64,000 nucleotides of DNA from Bacteroidetes bacterium UBA2475 (GTDB taxonomy: Bacteria > Bacteroidota > Bacteroidia > B-17B0 > Aurantibacillaceae). Numbering within the stretch: the stretch's first letter is position 1; each line of letters begins with the position of its first letter. Shown in pieces: positions 34,181 to 41,160 of this stretch. The translations under genes and the position numbers were made by a program. The notes under the pieces were generated by a model. It was not told the origin of the DNA and did not search any database. It saw only the letters and a list, made by a program, of their open reading frames with translations. The stretch covers positions 1-64,000 of the forward strand of contig DDPF01000005.1 of the NCBI GenBank assembly GCA_002342065.1, in the 5' to 3' direction.

Positions 34181-34606
34181 ATGAGTATTTGGAACGGAGA
34201 AATTACAGCAGAGTTATTAAACAACTTGAATAAAAATACGTTAGGCGAATTCTTTGAAATAGAATTTACCGAAGTAGGGGCAGACTTTTTAAAAGCAACC
34301 ATGCCGGTAATTAATAAAACCAAACAACCTTTTGGTCTGTTACATGGCGGGGCTTCCGTAGCTTTGGCCGAGACCATTGGTTCGGTAGCTAGTTGGTGTT
34401 GTGTTAACCGCGATCTTTTTATTGGTGTTGGTATAGAGATAAATGCCAACCATTTAATTTCTGTTATCGAAGGTAAAGTAACTGCTATTTGTAAACCAAT
34501 AAAGGTGAGCGGTAAACTTCACATTTGGGAAATTAAGATCTATAACGAAAAGCAGGAACTATGCTGCATTAGCAGGTTTACTTGTATGATTGTTCCGAAA
34601 AAATAA
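34181..34606 (+). CDS. Hotdog-fold thioesterase (PaaI/YdiI type)
   Basis: A 141-residue cytosolic protein of typical family length. The hotdog helix contains QPFGLLHGGASVALAETIGSVASW, with the HGG and downstream catalytic Glu of PaaI/EntH-like acyl-CoA thioesterases. GVGIEINANHLISVIEGKVTAICKPI is the following strand pair. It hydrolyses aryl- or acyl-CoA thioesters; in Bacteroidota it is often near menaquinone genes (DHNA-CoA thioesterase), but no such genes are here, so the substrate is open. A strong hairpin terminator lies about 150 bases downstream. Confidence 0.88.
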   Translation: MSIWNGEITAELLNNLNKNTLGEFFEIEFTEVGADFLKATMPVINKTKQPFGLLHGGASVALAETIGSVASWCCVNRDLFIGVGIEINANHLISVIEGKVTAICKPIKVSGKLHIWEIKIYNEKQELCCISRFTCMIVPKK

Positions 34607-34754
34607 CTGTCATGTGAAGAGCTAATATATTTTAGTACATTGTATCAAAAAAAGCTAAAAATCGCACGCCTAAGATCTAAATTAAATGAAATAACGCCAA
34701 TTGAAGCCTTTTTGGTTGTTTTTTCTGGATTTACTAGTAAGAGGTAGTTTATTC

Positions 34755-34787
34755 AAAAAGCAAAAATTAGCTTAATTTCTGCTTTTT
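34755..34787. terminator. Bidirectional hairpin terminator
   Basis: AAAAAGCA (34755-34762) pairs with TGCTTTTT (34780-34787). After one A/C mismatch, AAATTA (34764-34769) pairs with TAATTT (34773-34778) around a GCT loop. The T5 run ends the stem on the plus strand and the A5 run supplies it on the minus strand. Confidence 0.75.
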
Positions 34788-34893
34788 AAAGAATTTTTTG
34801 ATCAAAATATGTTATTTCCCATATCAGGCTGGTAAAGGTTTCCGGGGTTTTATGTTCTTTTTTCAGAACTACAATAAAATAAAATTAAAGGTA

Positions 34894-34922
34894 TTCCAAC
34901 CTTTTGTATCTTTAATTCATCT
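34894..34922 (+). promoter_or_regulatory. ECF-sigma-type promoter, copy A (sigma operon)
   Basis: TTCCAACCTTTTG (34894-34906), 11 bases, CATCT (34918-34922). The same 13-base block with exactly the same spacing occurs at 37612 and 38590. The AAC core and the CATCT block resemble the -35 (AAC) and -10 (CGTC/GTCT-like) elements of ECF promoters. It is 13 bases before the ATG of the lipoprotein gene, implying a very short leader and autoregulation of the sigma operon. Confidence 0.8.
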
Positions 34923-34935
34923 TTAATCTATATAC

Positions 34936-35643
34936 ATGGCTATGTTTAGATCATACATAAAATTTATTTTGATATTTGTTATTGGGGTATCATTTTCTTG
35001 TAAAAAGAAAAAAGATGATCAATGGAAAATTCCTACTAGCGTTAGGTTTAAAATGGATATTAATCGCACTCCTTGTTTAGGCGGAAATCTGGTTTTTACG
35101 GGTGGTAATTTAGTTTTAGAGTACTTTACCTTTGACGGTAAACGAGATCAGGGAGGGGACGTTTATTTTACAAAGAATTACGAAGCGCTTAATGTGCCTT
35201 TTGATGGTAATAACACTGTATCTGAATGGAATTTTGATATTCCGCAGGGTTCCTATAACCAAATTAAGATTTCTTATAGAACATATGGTAAGCCTGGCGA
35301 CAAACAAATTGTGGTACTTGGTACATATAAGAATACCGTTAGCAATATTACGTATCCTGTAAGGTTTGAGATCGATGCAAATGGAGTATATAATGTTATC
35401 GCTAAAACTTCTGCCGGTAGCACGCAAATAGTTTTAGAAAAGAATGTTGAAGCCGTTGCTACCATGAGAATGGATCCGGTTTATTGGTTTGAAGAAGTTA
35501 CTACTGCTATGATGGATGGTGCTGATCTGACAGTAATTGATGGTCAGCAAACAATATTAATTAATAAATCAACGAATCCAACCTTTCACTCTGCAATTAA
35601 AGGGCGGGTGTATCATGACGTAACGGAGGTTATTTTTAATTAA
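34936..35643 (+). CDS. Lipoprotein of unknown function, first gene of an ECF sigma operon
   Basis: A 235-residue protein. FILIFVIGVSFSC is a lipoprotein signal with lipobox FSC, followed by KKKKDDQ. The mature part is beta-rich, with a repeated Gly-Asn pattern (GGNLVFTGGNLVLEYFTFDG), IPQGSYNQIKISYRTYG and a C-terminal IKGRVYHDVTEVIFN. It has the look of small Bacteroidota lipoproteins that accompany ECF sigma and anti-sigma genes. ATG at 34936 or 34942 could start translation. The TTG start of the sigma gene follows 2 bases after the stop, so the genes form one transcription unit with the promoter at 34894. It may be a sensor ligand or an envelope component controlled by the system. Confidence 0.75.
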   Translation: MAMFRSYIKFILIFVIGVSFSCKKKKDDQWKIPTSVRFKMDINRTPCLGGNLVFTGGNLVLEYFTFDGKRDQGGDVYFTKNYEALNVPFDGNNTVSEWNFDIPQGSYNQIKISYRTYGKPGDKQIVVLGTYKNTVSNITYPVRFEIDANGVYNVIAKTSAGSTQIVLEKNVEAVATMRMDPVYWFEEVTTAMMDGADLTVIDGQQTILINKSTNPTFHSAIKGRVYHDVTEVIFN

Positions 35644-35645
35644 AC

Positions 35646-36194
35646 TTGGAAAATTCAAACAAACATATTCCTGAGCAAGAGTTAATTGAAAGATGCGTTT
35701 CGGGTGAAAGAAAATGCCAGGAAATTCTTTACAGAAAATATGCTGATAAAATGTATAATGTAAGCCTTACTTATACAAATGATGAAGATGAAGCCTGTGA
35801 TATATTGCAGGAAGGATTTATAAAAGTATTCAGGAATTTGCAAACATTCCAGTTTCAAGGGTCACTTGAAGGATGGATAAGAAAGATAGTGGTTAATACA
35901 GCTTTAGAATTTTACAGGAAGAAAAAAAGAGAACAGGAAAACCTTGATAATTACGAGATATTTGCTGATACTAATATTGATGGCGTACTTGATAAAATAA
36001 ATTCTGAAGACATAATAAAATTAGTTAACCAGCTGCCTTCAAAAGCCGCAATGGTTTTAAAATTATTTGCAATAGAAGGATATAATCATAAAGAGATTGC
36101 AATAATTATGGAAATATCCGAAGGCACTTCCAAATCACAATTGAACCGTGCTCGGTTTCTTTTTAAAGAAGCTATTAGTAAGTATAATGGGTAA
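35646..36194 (+). CDS. ECF RNA polymerase sigma factor
   Basis: A 182-residue sigma-70 family protein of ECF size. Region 2 (about 20-90) includes ILYRKYADKMYNVSLTYTNDEDEACDILQEGFIKVFRNL, with the aromatic and acidic core-binding pattern, and GSLEGWIRKIVVNTALEFYRKKKRE. Region 4 (about 125-180) has VNQLPSKAAMVLKLFAIEGYNHKEIAIIMEISEGTSKSQLNRAR, a helix-turn-helix that reads the -35 element. The start is TTG at 35646. The stop overlaps the anti-sigma ATG by 8 bases, which fits strict co-translation. It probably recognises the TTCCAACC...CATCT promoters found at this locus. Confidence 0.95.
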   Translation: MENSNKHIPEQELIERCVSGERKCQEILYRKYADKMYNVSLTYTNDEDEACDILQEGFIKVFRNLQTFQFQGSLEGWIRKIVVNTALEFYRKKKREQENLDNYEIFADTNIDGVLDKINSEDIIKLVNQLPSKAAMVLKLFAIEGYNHKEIAIIMEISEGTSKSQLNRARFLFKEAISKYNG

Positions 36195-37578
36195 AAAGAA
36201 TAACATAGAGAATAAGATCAAGGAAACCTTTGATGGGCGCAACAAATCGGCCCCACATGATCTATGGAATAAAGTATCTTACAATTTACCGGATTTAGAT
36301 AGTGATAAAAATATTGAGGAAAAAATAAAGAACGTATTTGAAAAATCAGATCAATCCGCGCCTCCCGTTGTTTGGGGAAATGTAAATAAACAATTAAATA
36401 TTGATAAAGTCTGGGATAACATAAGTAAAGAATTAGACAAAAGGCCGGTAATTTATTGGAGAAATATTGCAAGTGTAGCTTTGTTTTTATTTTTAGTAAG
36501 TGCCGTTCTTTATAGATATAATCTAAGTGTTATCGATAACAAAATTGATCAGATTACACTTAGTCAAAAACAAATTAACAATGATATGAATTTAAAAATA
36601 AAGAAGGATGTTCCTGTACAAAACTATTCTAAATTTATTTTAAACAAAAAAAATAATAATACTTCTACAAAGTATAATAGTGCAAATAAAAAGCAAGATC
36701 TTAACATTTCTGTTGGCACACAAGCAGATAGAAAAATGGAAGAAAAAAATGTTAAGTCTAACAGTGTTATTTCTATAGAAACTAATGCCTTATCAAAAAC
36801 CAGTGTTTCTTTGGAATCGGATACCCTTCAAAATAGTCATATTTTATCTCCGTTAGATTTAACTTTAATACAAACATCCCCGATATTGATAAATAATGTG
36901 GATACCAACATTATTCTTAATTCAAACAACAACCCTTCTTTTGAGGGTTTAGTTTTGCCTTCAAAGCAAAAACGTTTTGAGTTTGGAATAACATATTCAT
37001 ATAACAATACCTGGATCCTTAATTCTGAAACACACCAGAGCTTCGATAAAAATAGTCTTACAAAAACTTCTTTTGCTTTTGCAGGGAGTTATGGATTAGT
37101 TGCGGGTTACAATTTTTCAAAACATAATGCATTGACAACAGAATTGTATATTAATTCAAGATCGCAACAACAGTATGGCGAGTTTATTGAGGGAAAATAT
37201 TACATCCATACATTACAATTTAATTATACCAAGCTTACATTATTGTATCAACTAAATTTAAATCAATCTGCTCACCACAAAATATTTTCGAAGTATACTT
37301 TTAGGGCCGGGCTTTATGGTTCTTATCTTAAGAACTTTAAAAACACTTATAATTATGCAATTAATACTCATAGTGATAAGTATACAAAAACCGATTATGG
37401 TTTTAAAATTGCAATTGGCCAAGAGAAAACATTTAAAAGAATTATTTTGGGCTACGGATTTAACGGCGAATACGGGTTCAACAACAACTTTGCAGGAAAT
37501 AATCAAATGCCGGCCACTTTTAATATTACCAAAAATGCCTTACTGGGAGTTTATCTGAACTCAAAATACAGTTTTTAA
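36187..37578 (+). CDS. Dual-membrane-spanning anti-sigma-like protein with outer-membrane beta-barrel
   Basis: A 463-residue protein starting at ATG 36187, inside the sigma gene's last codons; an earlier in-frame codon at 36148 was rejected. Residues 1-90 are cytoplasmic and contain two clear copies of a unit IE-K-IK--F---SAP--[LV]W--V---L (7-34 and 43-70) and a shorter third, KVWDNISKEL (74-83). A single hydrophobic helix follows (NIASVALFLFLVSAVLYRY, 93-111). Residues 112-258 are low-complexity, rich in Asn, Lys and Ser. From about 262 to the end there is a PorT-like beta-barrel (RFEFGITYSYNN, ending LLGVYLNSKYSF with terminal Phe). This matches the architecture of the Dma anti-sigma factors reported in Bacteroides. 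It probably holds the sigma factor and releases it upon an outer-membrane signal. Confidence 0.82.
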   Translation: MGKKNNIENKIKETFDGRNKSAPHDLWNKVSYNLPDLDSDKNIEEKIKNVFEKSDQSAPPVVWGNVNKQLNIDKVWDNISKELDKRPVIYWRNIASVALFLFLVSAVLYRYNLSVIDNKIDQITLSQKQINNDMNLKIKKDVPVQNYSKFILNKKNNNTSTKYNSANKKQDLNISVGTQADRKMEEKNVKSNSVISIETNALSKTSVSLESDTLQNSHILSPLDLTLIQTSPILINNVDTNIILNSNNNPSFEGLVLPSKQKRFEFGITYSYNNTWILNSETHQSFDKNSLTKTSFAFAGSYGLVAGYNFSKHNALTTELYINSRSQQQYGEFIEGKYYIHTLQFNYTKLTLLYQLNLNQSAHHKIFSKYTFRAGLYGSYLKNFKNTYNYAINTHSDKYTKTDYGFKIAIGQEKTFKRIILGYGFNGEYGFNNNFAGNNQMPATFNITKNALLGVYLNSKYSF

Positions 37579-37611
37579 GGCGATATAATTAAAGATCATT
37601 ATTTGTTGAAG

Positions 37612-37640
37612 TTCCAACCTTTTGGCATTTTAAAGCATCT
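37612..37640 (+). promoter_or_regulatory. ECF-sigma-type promoter, copy B
   Basis: TTCCAACCTTTTG (37612-37624), 11 bases, CATCT (37636-37640), identical in both blocks and spacing to copies A and C. It lies 31 bases before the ATG of the GYF-domain gene and just after the anti-sigma stop, so it starts a separate unit rather than continuing the sigma operon. Confidence 0.8.
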
Positions 37641-37671
37641 ATAATAAAAGGGATCATAGGAACTAAAAATT

Positions 37672-38031
37672 ATGAAAAGGTATTATATTATGGTTAATGG
37701 TAAACCAAAAGGCCCTTTAACTATTGATAAATTAAAAAGATATAAACTTGAAAAGAATACCATTGCCTTTTACATCGGTATGCCTGAATGGTCAACAGTA
37801 GAATATATAAGTGAGTTGAATGAATTGCTTCATGTTCAACCTCCTATTTTTAATCAGCATAAAAAACGAAAACAACTTCTTGTTGCAGGAATACTTTTTT
37901 TAATCTTCTTTGGCCTCGCTTTTTTAGTGTATATCATATATAGCAATACTGTTATTACAAATCGAACACACGAATCGTCTGCTAATTTATTAATTCTGTT
38001 TAACCGCTGGGGGTTAGCCTTAAATTACTAA
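37672..38031 (+). CDS. GYF_2-domain (DUF4339) membrane protein
   Basis: A 119-residue protein. The N-terminal 60 residues form a GYF_2/DUF4339 module: YYIMVNGKPKGPLTIDKLK and AFYIGMPEWSTVEYI, with the NG-x-x-x-GP and W-x-x-x motifs that bind proline-rich or other peptides in relatives. A single transmembrane helix (LLVAGILFLIFFGLAFLVYIIY) lies at about 67-92 with a short tail behind. The GYF part should face the cytoplasm. It is under promoter copy B and is followed 8 bases later by a secreted hypothetical protein. Confidence 0.8.
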   Translation: MKRYYIMVNGKPKGPLTIDKLKRYKLEKNTIAFYIGMPEWSTVEYISELNELLHVQPPIFNQHKKRKQLLVAGILFLIFFGLAFLVYIIYSNTVITNRTHESSANLLILFNRWGLALNY

Positions 38032-38039
38032 GAAGATAT

Positions 38040-38477
38040 ATGAAATACATACTTATTATAATTCTAGTTCCATTTTTAGGATTGGGTCAAAAAAACAAAC
38101 TTGATATTGATAATGGCTTTAAAACTTACTTATTTGGAACTTCCTCAAGTAGTTATAAAAACTTAACTCTAGAGATAGAGGAGGGTCTCACAAAGCTTTA
38201 TTCTTTAAATGAAGCTATAATTAATTTTGATGGCGTTGAATTTGAATACGTAAGACTCACGTTTTTCAAAAACTCATTGTCTGCAATATCCCTTAGAACT
38301 AAAAATTCTAACGGACAACTTTTTCTTACGCAGTTAATGGAAAAGTACGGATCACCTGACAAAAAATCACCAAACAAACCGGGTAATTTTCAATGGGTAA
38401 GCGAAAAAGTAAAATTGTTATTCGCTAATGAAAGTGGGAAAGACGCAATAGTTGATTTTTACTTCAATACAAAATAA
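38040..38477 (+). CDS. Secreted hypothetical protein
   Basis: A 145-residue protein with signal peptide (KYILIIILVPFLGLGQ). The mature domain of about 125 residues has alternating strands and helices: LYSLNEAIINFDGVEFEYVRLTFFKNSLSAISLRTK and LMEKYGSPDKKSPNKPGNFQW. This layout (short strands, the YGxP turn) resembles small periplasmic domains of unknown function that follow GYF-like or anti-sigma genes; no name can be given. It is in the same predicted transcript as the GYF_2 gene. Confidence 0.65.
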   Translation: MKYILIIILVPFLGLGQKNKLDIDNGFKTYLFGTSSSSYKNLTLEIEEGLTKLYSLNEAIINFDGVEFEYVRLTFFKNSLSAISLRTKNSNGQLFLTQLMEKYGSPDKKSPNKPGNFQWVSEKVKLLFANESGKDAIVDFYFNTK

Positions 38478-38589
38478 AATTAATCAATTAAAGTTTTTAA
38501 TAGCTTCTTTTGGGAGGTGCTCAGCCGAATCTGCACATTATTAGATACTTAGGTAGATATAAAGAATAATTTATAAATATTTATATATT

Positions 38590-38618
38590 TTCCAACCTTT
38601 TGCACTTTTCATTCATCT
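38590..38618 (+). promoter_or_regulatory. ECF-sigma-type promoter, copy C
   Basis: TTCCAACCTTTTG (38590-38602), 11 bases, CATCT (38614-38618). It is the third copy within 3.7 kb, oriented towards the hypothetical gene at 38664. The N11 spacer is T-rich, as in copy A (CACTTTTCATT versus TATCTTTAATT). Confidence 0.8.
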
Positions 38619-38663
38619 TATATATAGTAACGAATGCCTTTTCTTTAAGGGACATTACTGTTG

Positions 38664-39014
38664 ATGTTTTTAAAGAGAAATAGAAACTTAAGAATGGCCC
38701 TGAACGATTTTTTAAAAGAATATAAATTTTGTTTTGAGCATTACATGATCGGCGACACTAATTATATAGCAATCACTAAAGTTATTCGCAATGGGGAATT
38801 AATAGATAGAGTTAAATGTAGCATTGATCTTTATGATACGAATGAATGGAATGGCGATTCGATAAATAAATGGGATCTGAATAAATTAGAAGAACAAACA
38901 CGAAGATATCAATTAGATTATTTTGCGAAACAAATACCGATCGTGGATTTTTTTCCTTTAATTGTTGAAACAGATATTTCGATCGTGTATGAAGAAGCAA
39001 ATATAAACGCTTAA
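38664..39014 (+). CDS. Hypothetical protein downstream of ECF promoter C
   Basis: A soluble protein of about 116 residues with no signal peptide or membrane helix. It contains LNDFLKEYKFCFEHYMIGDTNYIAITK and a Trp-Asp-rich segment, YDTNEWNGDSINKWDLNKLEEQ. A TTG at 38661, an ATG at 38664 or an ATG at 38694 could start it; the middle one is chosen. I do not recognise the family. The stop is followed 5 bases later by another unknown gene in the same direction, so they are likely co-transcribed from promoter C. Confidence 0.6.
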   Translation: MFLKRNRNLRMALNDFLKEYKFCFEHYMIGDTNYIAITKVIRNGELIDRVKCSIDLYDTNEWNGDSINKWDLNKLEEQTRRYQLDYFAKQIPIVDFFPLIVETDISIVYEEANINA

Positions 39015-39019
39015 AATTT

Positions 39020-39628
39020 ATGGTTAACAAATACAAAAATTTATTTTCTGAAGCCGTTAATCGTACAGTGCAAATGGATATGGATTTAACTGTTAAAGAT
39101 TTAATTGTAGCTAATAAAAAAAAGAGAGAATACAAAAATAAAGAAAATAAGACAGGGGTTTTAAATCATTTATTCAGGTGTTTACGAGATTTAAATGCGG
39201 ATTATTTAGAAAAAAATTCAGTAGAGTTAAATGTAAAATTTAAACCATATTTAGAGGATTATTTGAATTGTCCTGTTGCATTAACTATAGGTGGCGTTTA
39301 TTTTAAAGGAAAAGAAACATTCAGTTTAAAGGACGGCGATTTAAATGGTCTTAGATATAAAACTGCATTTCAAAATAAAGATATGAATCCACACGTATGG
39401 TTTACTTTACCAAGTCTTGAAATTATTGACCTTACTTTTTTGGAGCTTTTTAATAATAAGCGAGGCCTTCCATTTAGGTTTCAAAAAGAATATGAATATA
39501 TTTTTGATAGTATTAATAATATTTATGAGAATGAAAAGGTAACATACTTGCCAACACTAATAGGAGTTGAAAGTCTTATTAAAATGGATCTTATAAAATC
39601 TTACAAATATGAGAAAACAGGAACTTGA
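39020..39628 (+). CDS. Hypothetical protein in the ECF-linked cluster
   Basis: A 202-residue soluble protein rich in Lys and Asn. The segment LNVKFKPYLEDYLNCPVALTIGGVYFKGKETFSL and the later NPHVWFTLPSLEIIDLTFLELF look like a mixed alpha-beta domain. No signal peptide, membrane helix or recognised motif is present. It sits between the 38664 gene and a single-helix membrane protein and probably belongs to the same unit. No function is proposed. Confidence 0.6.
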   Translation: MVNKYKNLFSEAVNRTVQMDMDLTVKDLIVANKKKREYKNKENKTGVLNHLFRCLRDLNADYLEKNSVELNVKFKPYLEDYLNCPVALTIGGVYFKGKETFSLKDGDLNGLRYKTAFQNKDMNPHVWFTLPSLEIIDLTFLELFNNKRGLPFRFQKEYEYIFDSINNIYENEKVTYLPTLIGVESLIKMDLIKSYKYEKTGT

Positions 39629-39660
39629 TTATATTATTGCTCTAACAATGAACGCCTTTA

Positions 39661-40122
39661 ATGTTTAAACTATTTTTTATGAGCACTCGTATAAAAAATA
39701 AAGAAATATTCATCCAAATATCAATACTAACTGCCGTTATAATAATGGGTGCTTTTATTTATGTTTTTAGCGCTTCATTAAACCCTAGTCATAAAGATGA
39801 TACCACTGAAGAAAAATTACATATTGAAAGAACTTATCCAGCGCGCTTTCTATTGGAGAAATCATCAATTAAACACACTATTAAGGATAGGCAAGTGATA
39901 TTAGAAGGTAGCGTTTTTAACCTGTCAGAAACTATTTCTTATAAAAACATTGTTTTAAAGATCAATTTATATAATAAAGAATCTAAATTGTTAAATAATC
40001 AGAACTTAGTAATAGAAAAAAGCATTACACCCAAACAAACAATCGAATACACAACAAAATTAGATGGTGTTGAAAGTGTGGAATATGCAGCCGTCTCAGT
40101 ATTAAAAGCTGATATAATGTAA
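39661..40122 (+). CDS. Single-pass membrane protein with FxLYD-like extracytoplasmic domain
   Basis: A 153-residue protein with one transmembrane helix near the N-terminus (IQISILTAVIIMGAFIYVFSA). The part after it is beta-rich and contains DRQVILEGSVFNLSETISYKNIVLKINLYNKESKLL, a pattern seen in FxLYD and related domains, ending with EYAAVSVLKADIM. An ATG at 39679 is an alternative start. It probably faces the periplasm. It follows the unknown genes of the ECF-linked cluster by 32 bases and may share their transcript. Confidence 0.65.
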   Translation: MFKLFFMSTRIKNKEIFIQISILTAVIIMGAFIYVFSASLNPSHKDDTTEEKLHIERTYPARFLLEKSSIKHTIKDRQVILEGSVFNLSETISYKNIVLKINLYNKESKLLNNQNLVIEKSITPKQTIEYTTKLDGVESVEYAAVSVLKADIM

Positions 40123-40266
40123 AGATTTGGTAATTAAATAAATATTAGATTTCTCTTTGGCGGATAACATCTTTCTTTTAGTCTTATTAATATAAATGTC
40201 TCAAAATCTTACTTGGCATGATATTATAAGTAATAAGATATAATAACAACTTAAAAATTATAAAAA

Positions 40267-41043
40267 ATGAAAACTCTAAAAAAATTGCTATTTGTAATCA
40301 CGATAGGATTATCAATAGTCTCTTGCAAAAAAGAAAAAACAGTTGCTGAACCTCAAAGAGAGCCAACTCCATATTACGTTCTTATGACAGATGCTCCTGC
40401 ATTATATAATGCAGTTTATGTAGATATTCAGGGAGTTGAAATAACTGGAAACGGAAATTCAGTGATGCTAAATGTAAATCCTGGCATTTATAATCTTCTC
40501 GATTTTTCAAACGGTGTTGATACATTAATTGCAACAGGATCTTTAATGATCGATAAAGTTCAACAGATAAGATTAATATTAGGGCCAAATAATTCTGTTG
40601 TAGTAAATAATGTTTCTCACCCATTGCAAACTCCAAGCGCTCAACAGTCAGGTTTAAAACTTCAGGTTCATCAAGATCTTCAAGCGGGCGTTGCTTATTA
40701 TGTTTTACTAGATTTTGATGCAAATATGTCTATTGTGGATGAAGGAAATGGAAACTACTCATTAAAGCCTGTAATTAGAACAATTGAAATAGCTTTAAGT
40801 GGTTCTATAAAAGGTAAGATAATTCCTTTAGGTGTATTTGCAACAGTGGTTGCTACATCAGGATCAAACTCTTATTCTTCTGTAGTTAATATAAATGCAA
40901 ATGGCGAGTTTATTGTTGCCGGGTTACCTCCGGGAACATATAGTCTTACCATAACTCCGGTTTCACCATATAATCCTATTACAATAAATAATGTAATTGT
41001 TACAGTTGGTACAACAACCAATGTAGGTAATTTTAATTTATAA
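40267..41043 (+). CDS. DUF4382-domain lipoprotein
   Basis: A 258-residue protein with lipoprotein signal ending IVSC (KKLLFVITIGLSIVSC). Residues about 35-170 match DUF4382: YYVLMTDAPALYNAVYVDIQGVEI, GIYNLLDFSNGVDTLIATG and VQQIRLILGPNNSVVV. The C-terminal 80 residues form a carboxypeptidase-regulatory-like beta-sandwich (IKGKIIPLGVFATVVAT, FIVAGLPPGTYSLTI). Anchored at the inner or outer membrane; function unknown. It has its own upstream gap of 144 bases without a copy of the ECF motif. Confidence 0.88.
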   Translation: MKTLKKLLFVITIGLSIVSCKKEKTVAEPQREPTPYYVLMTDAPALYNAVYVDIQGVEITGNGNSVMLNVNPGIYNLLDFSNGVDTLIATGSLMIDKVQQIRLILGPNNSVVVNNVSHPLQTPSAQQSGLKLQVHQDLQAGVAYYVLLDFDANMSIVDEGNGNYSLKPVIRTIEIALSGSIKGKIIPLGVFATVVATSGSNSYSSVVNINANGEFIVAGLPPGTYSLTITPVSPYNPITINNVIVTVGTTTNVGNFNL

Positions 41044-41160
41044 AGTTTAACTTAAAAACTAAACTTTTTTACAAAAATAAAGTATAACATATATATTGGC
41101 GAAATGTTATCCGCAAAAAAATAGTTAAAAGATATTTAGAAATTAACCAAAGGGTTATTT

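Larger units (their letters stand above)
34607..34935. promoter_or_regulatory. Gap of 329 bases holding a terminator and an ECF-type promoter
   Basis: I see no ORF or RNA gene here. The gap contains a hairpin terminator (34755-34787) for the thioesterase transcript and the ECF-like promoter (34894-34922) for the lipoprotein-sigma-anti-sigma operon. The part 34607-34750 is AT-rich without recognisable structure. Confidence 0.6.

Noticed and set aside
34132..34449. 105-codon minus-strand frame over the thioesterase gene
   Set aside because: It opposes a clear hotdog thioesterase and has no signal, motif or upstream spacing typical of a gene.
40160..41114. GCGGATAACAT at 40160-40170 and its complement at 41104-41114 flanking the DUF4382 gene, considered as mobile-element ends
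   Set aside because: Similarity stops after 11 bases, there are no target duplications, and chance pairs of this length are expected in a 64 kb sequence.
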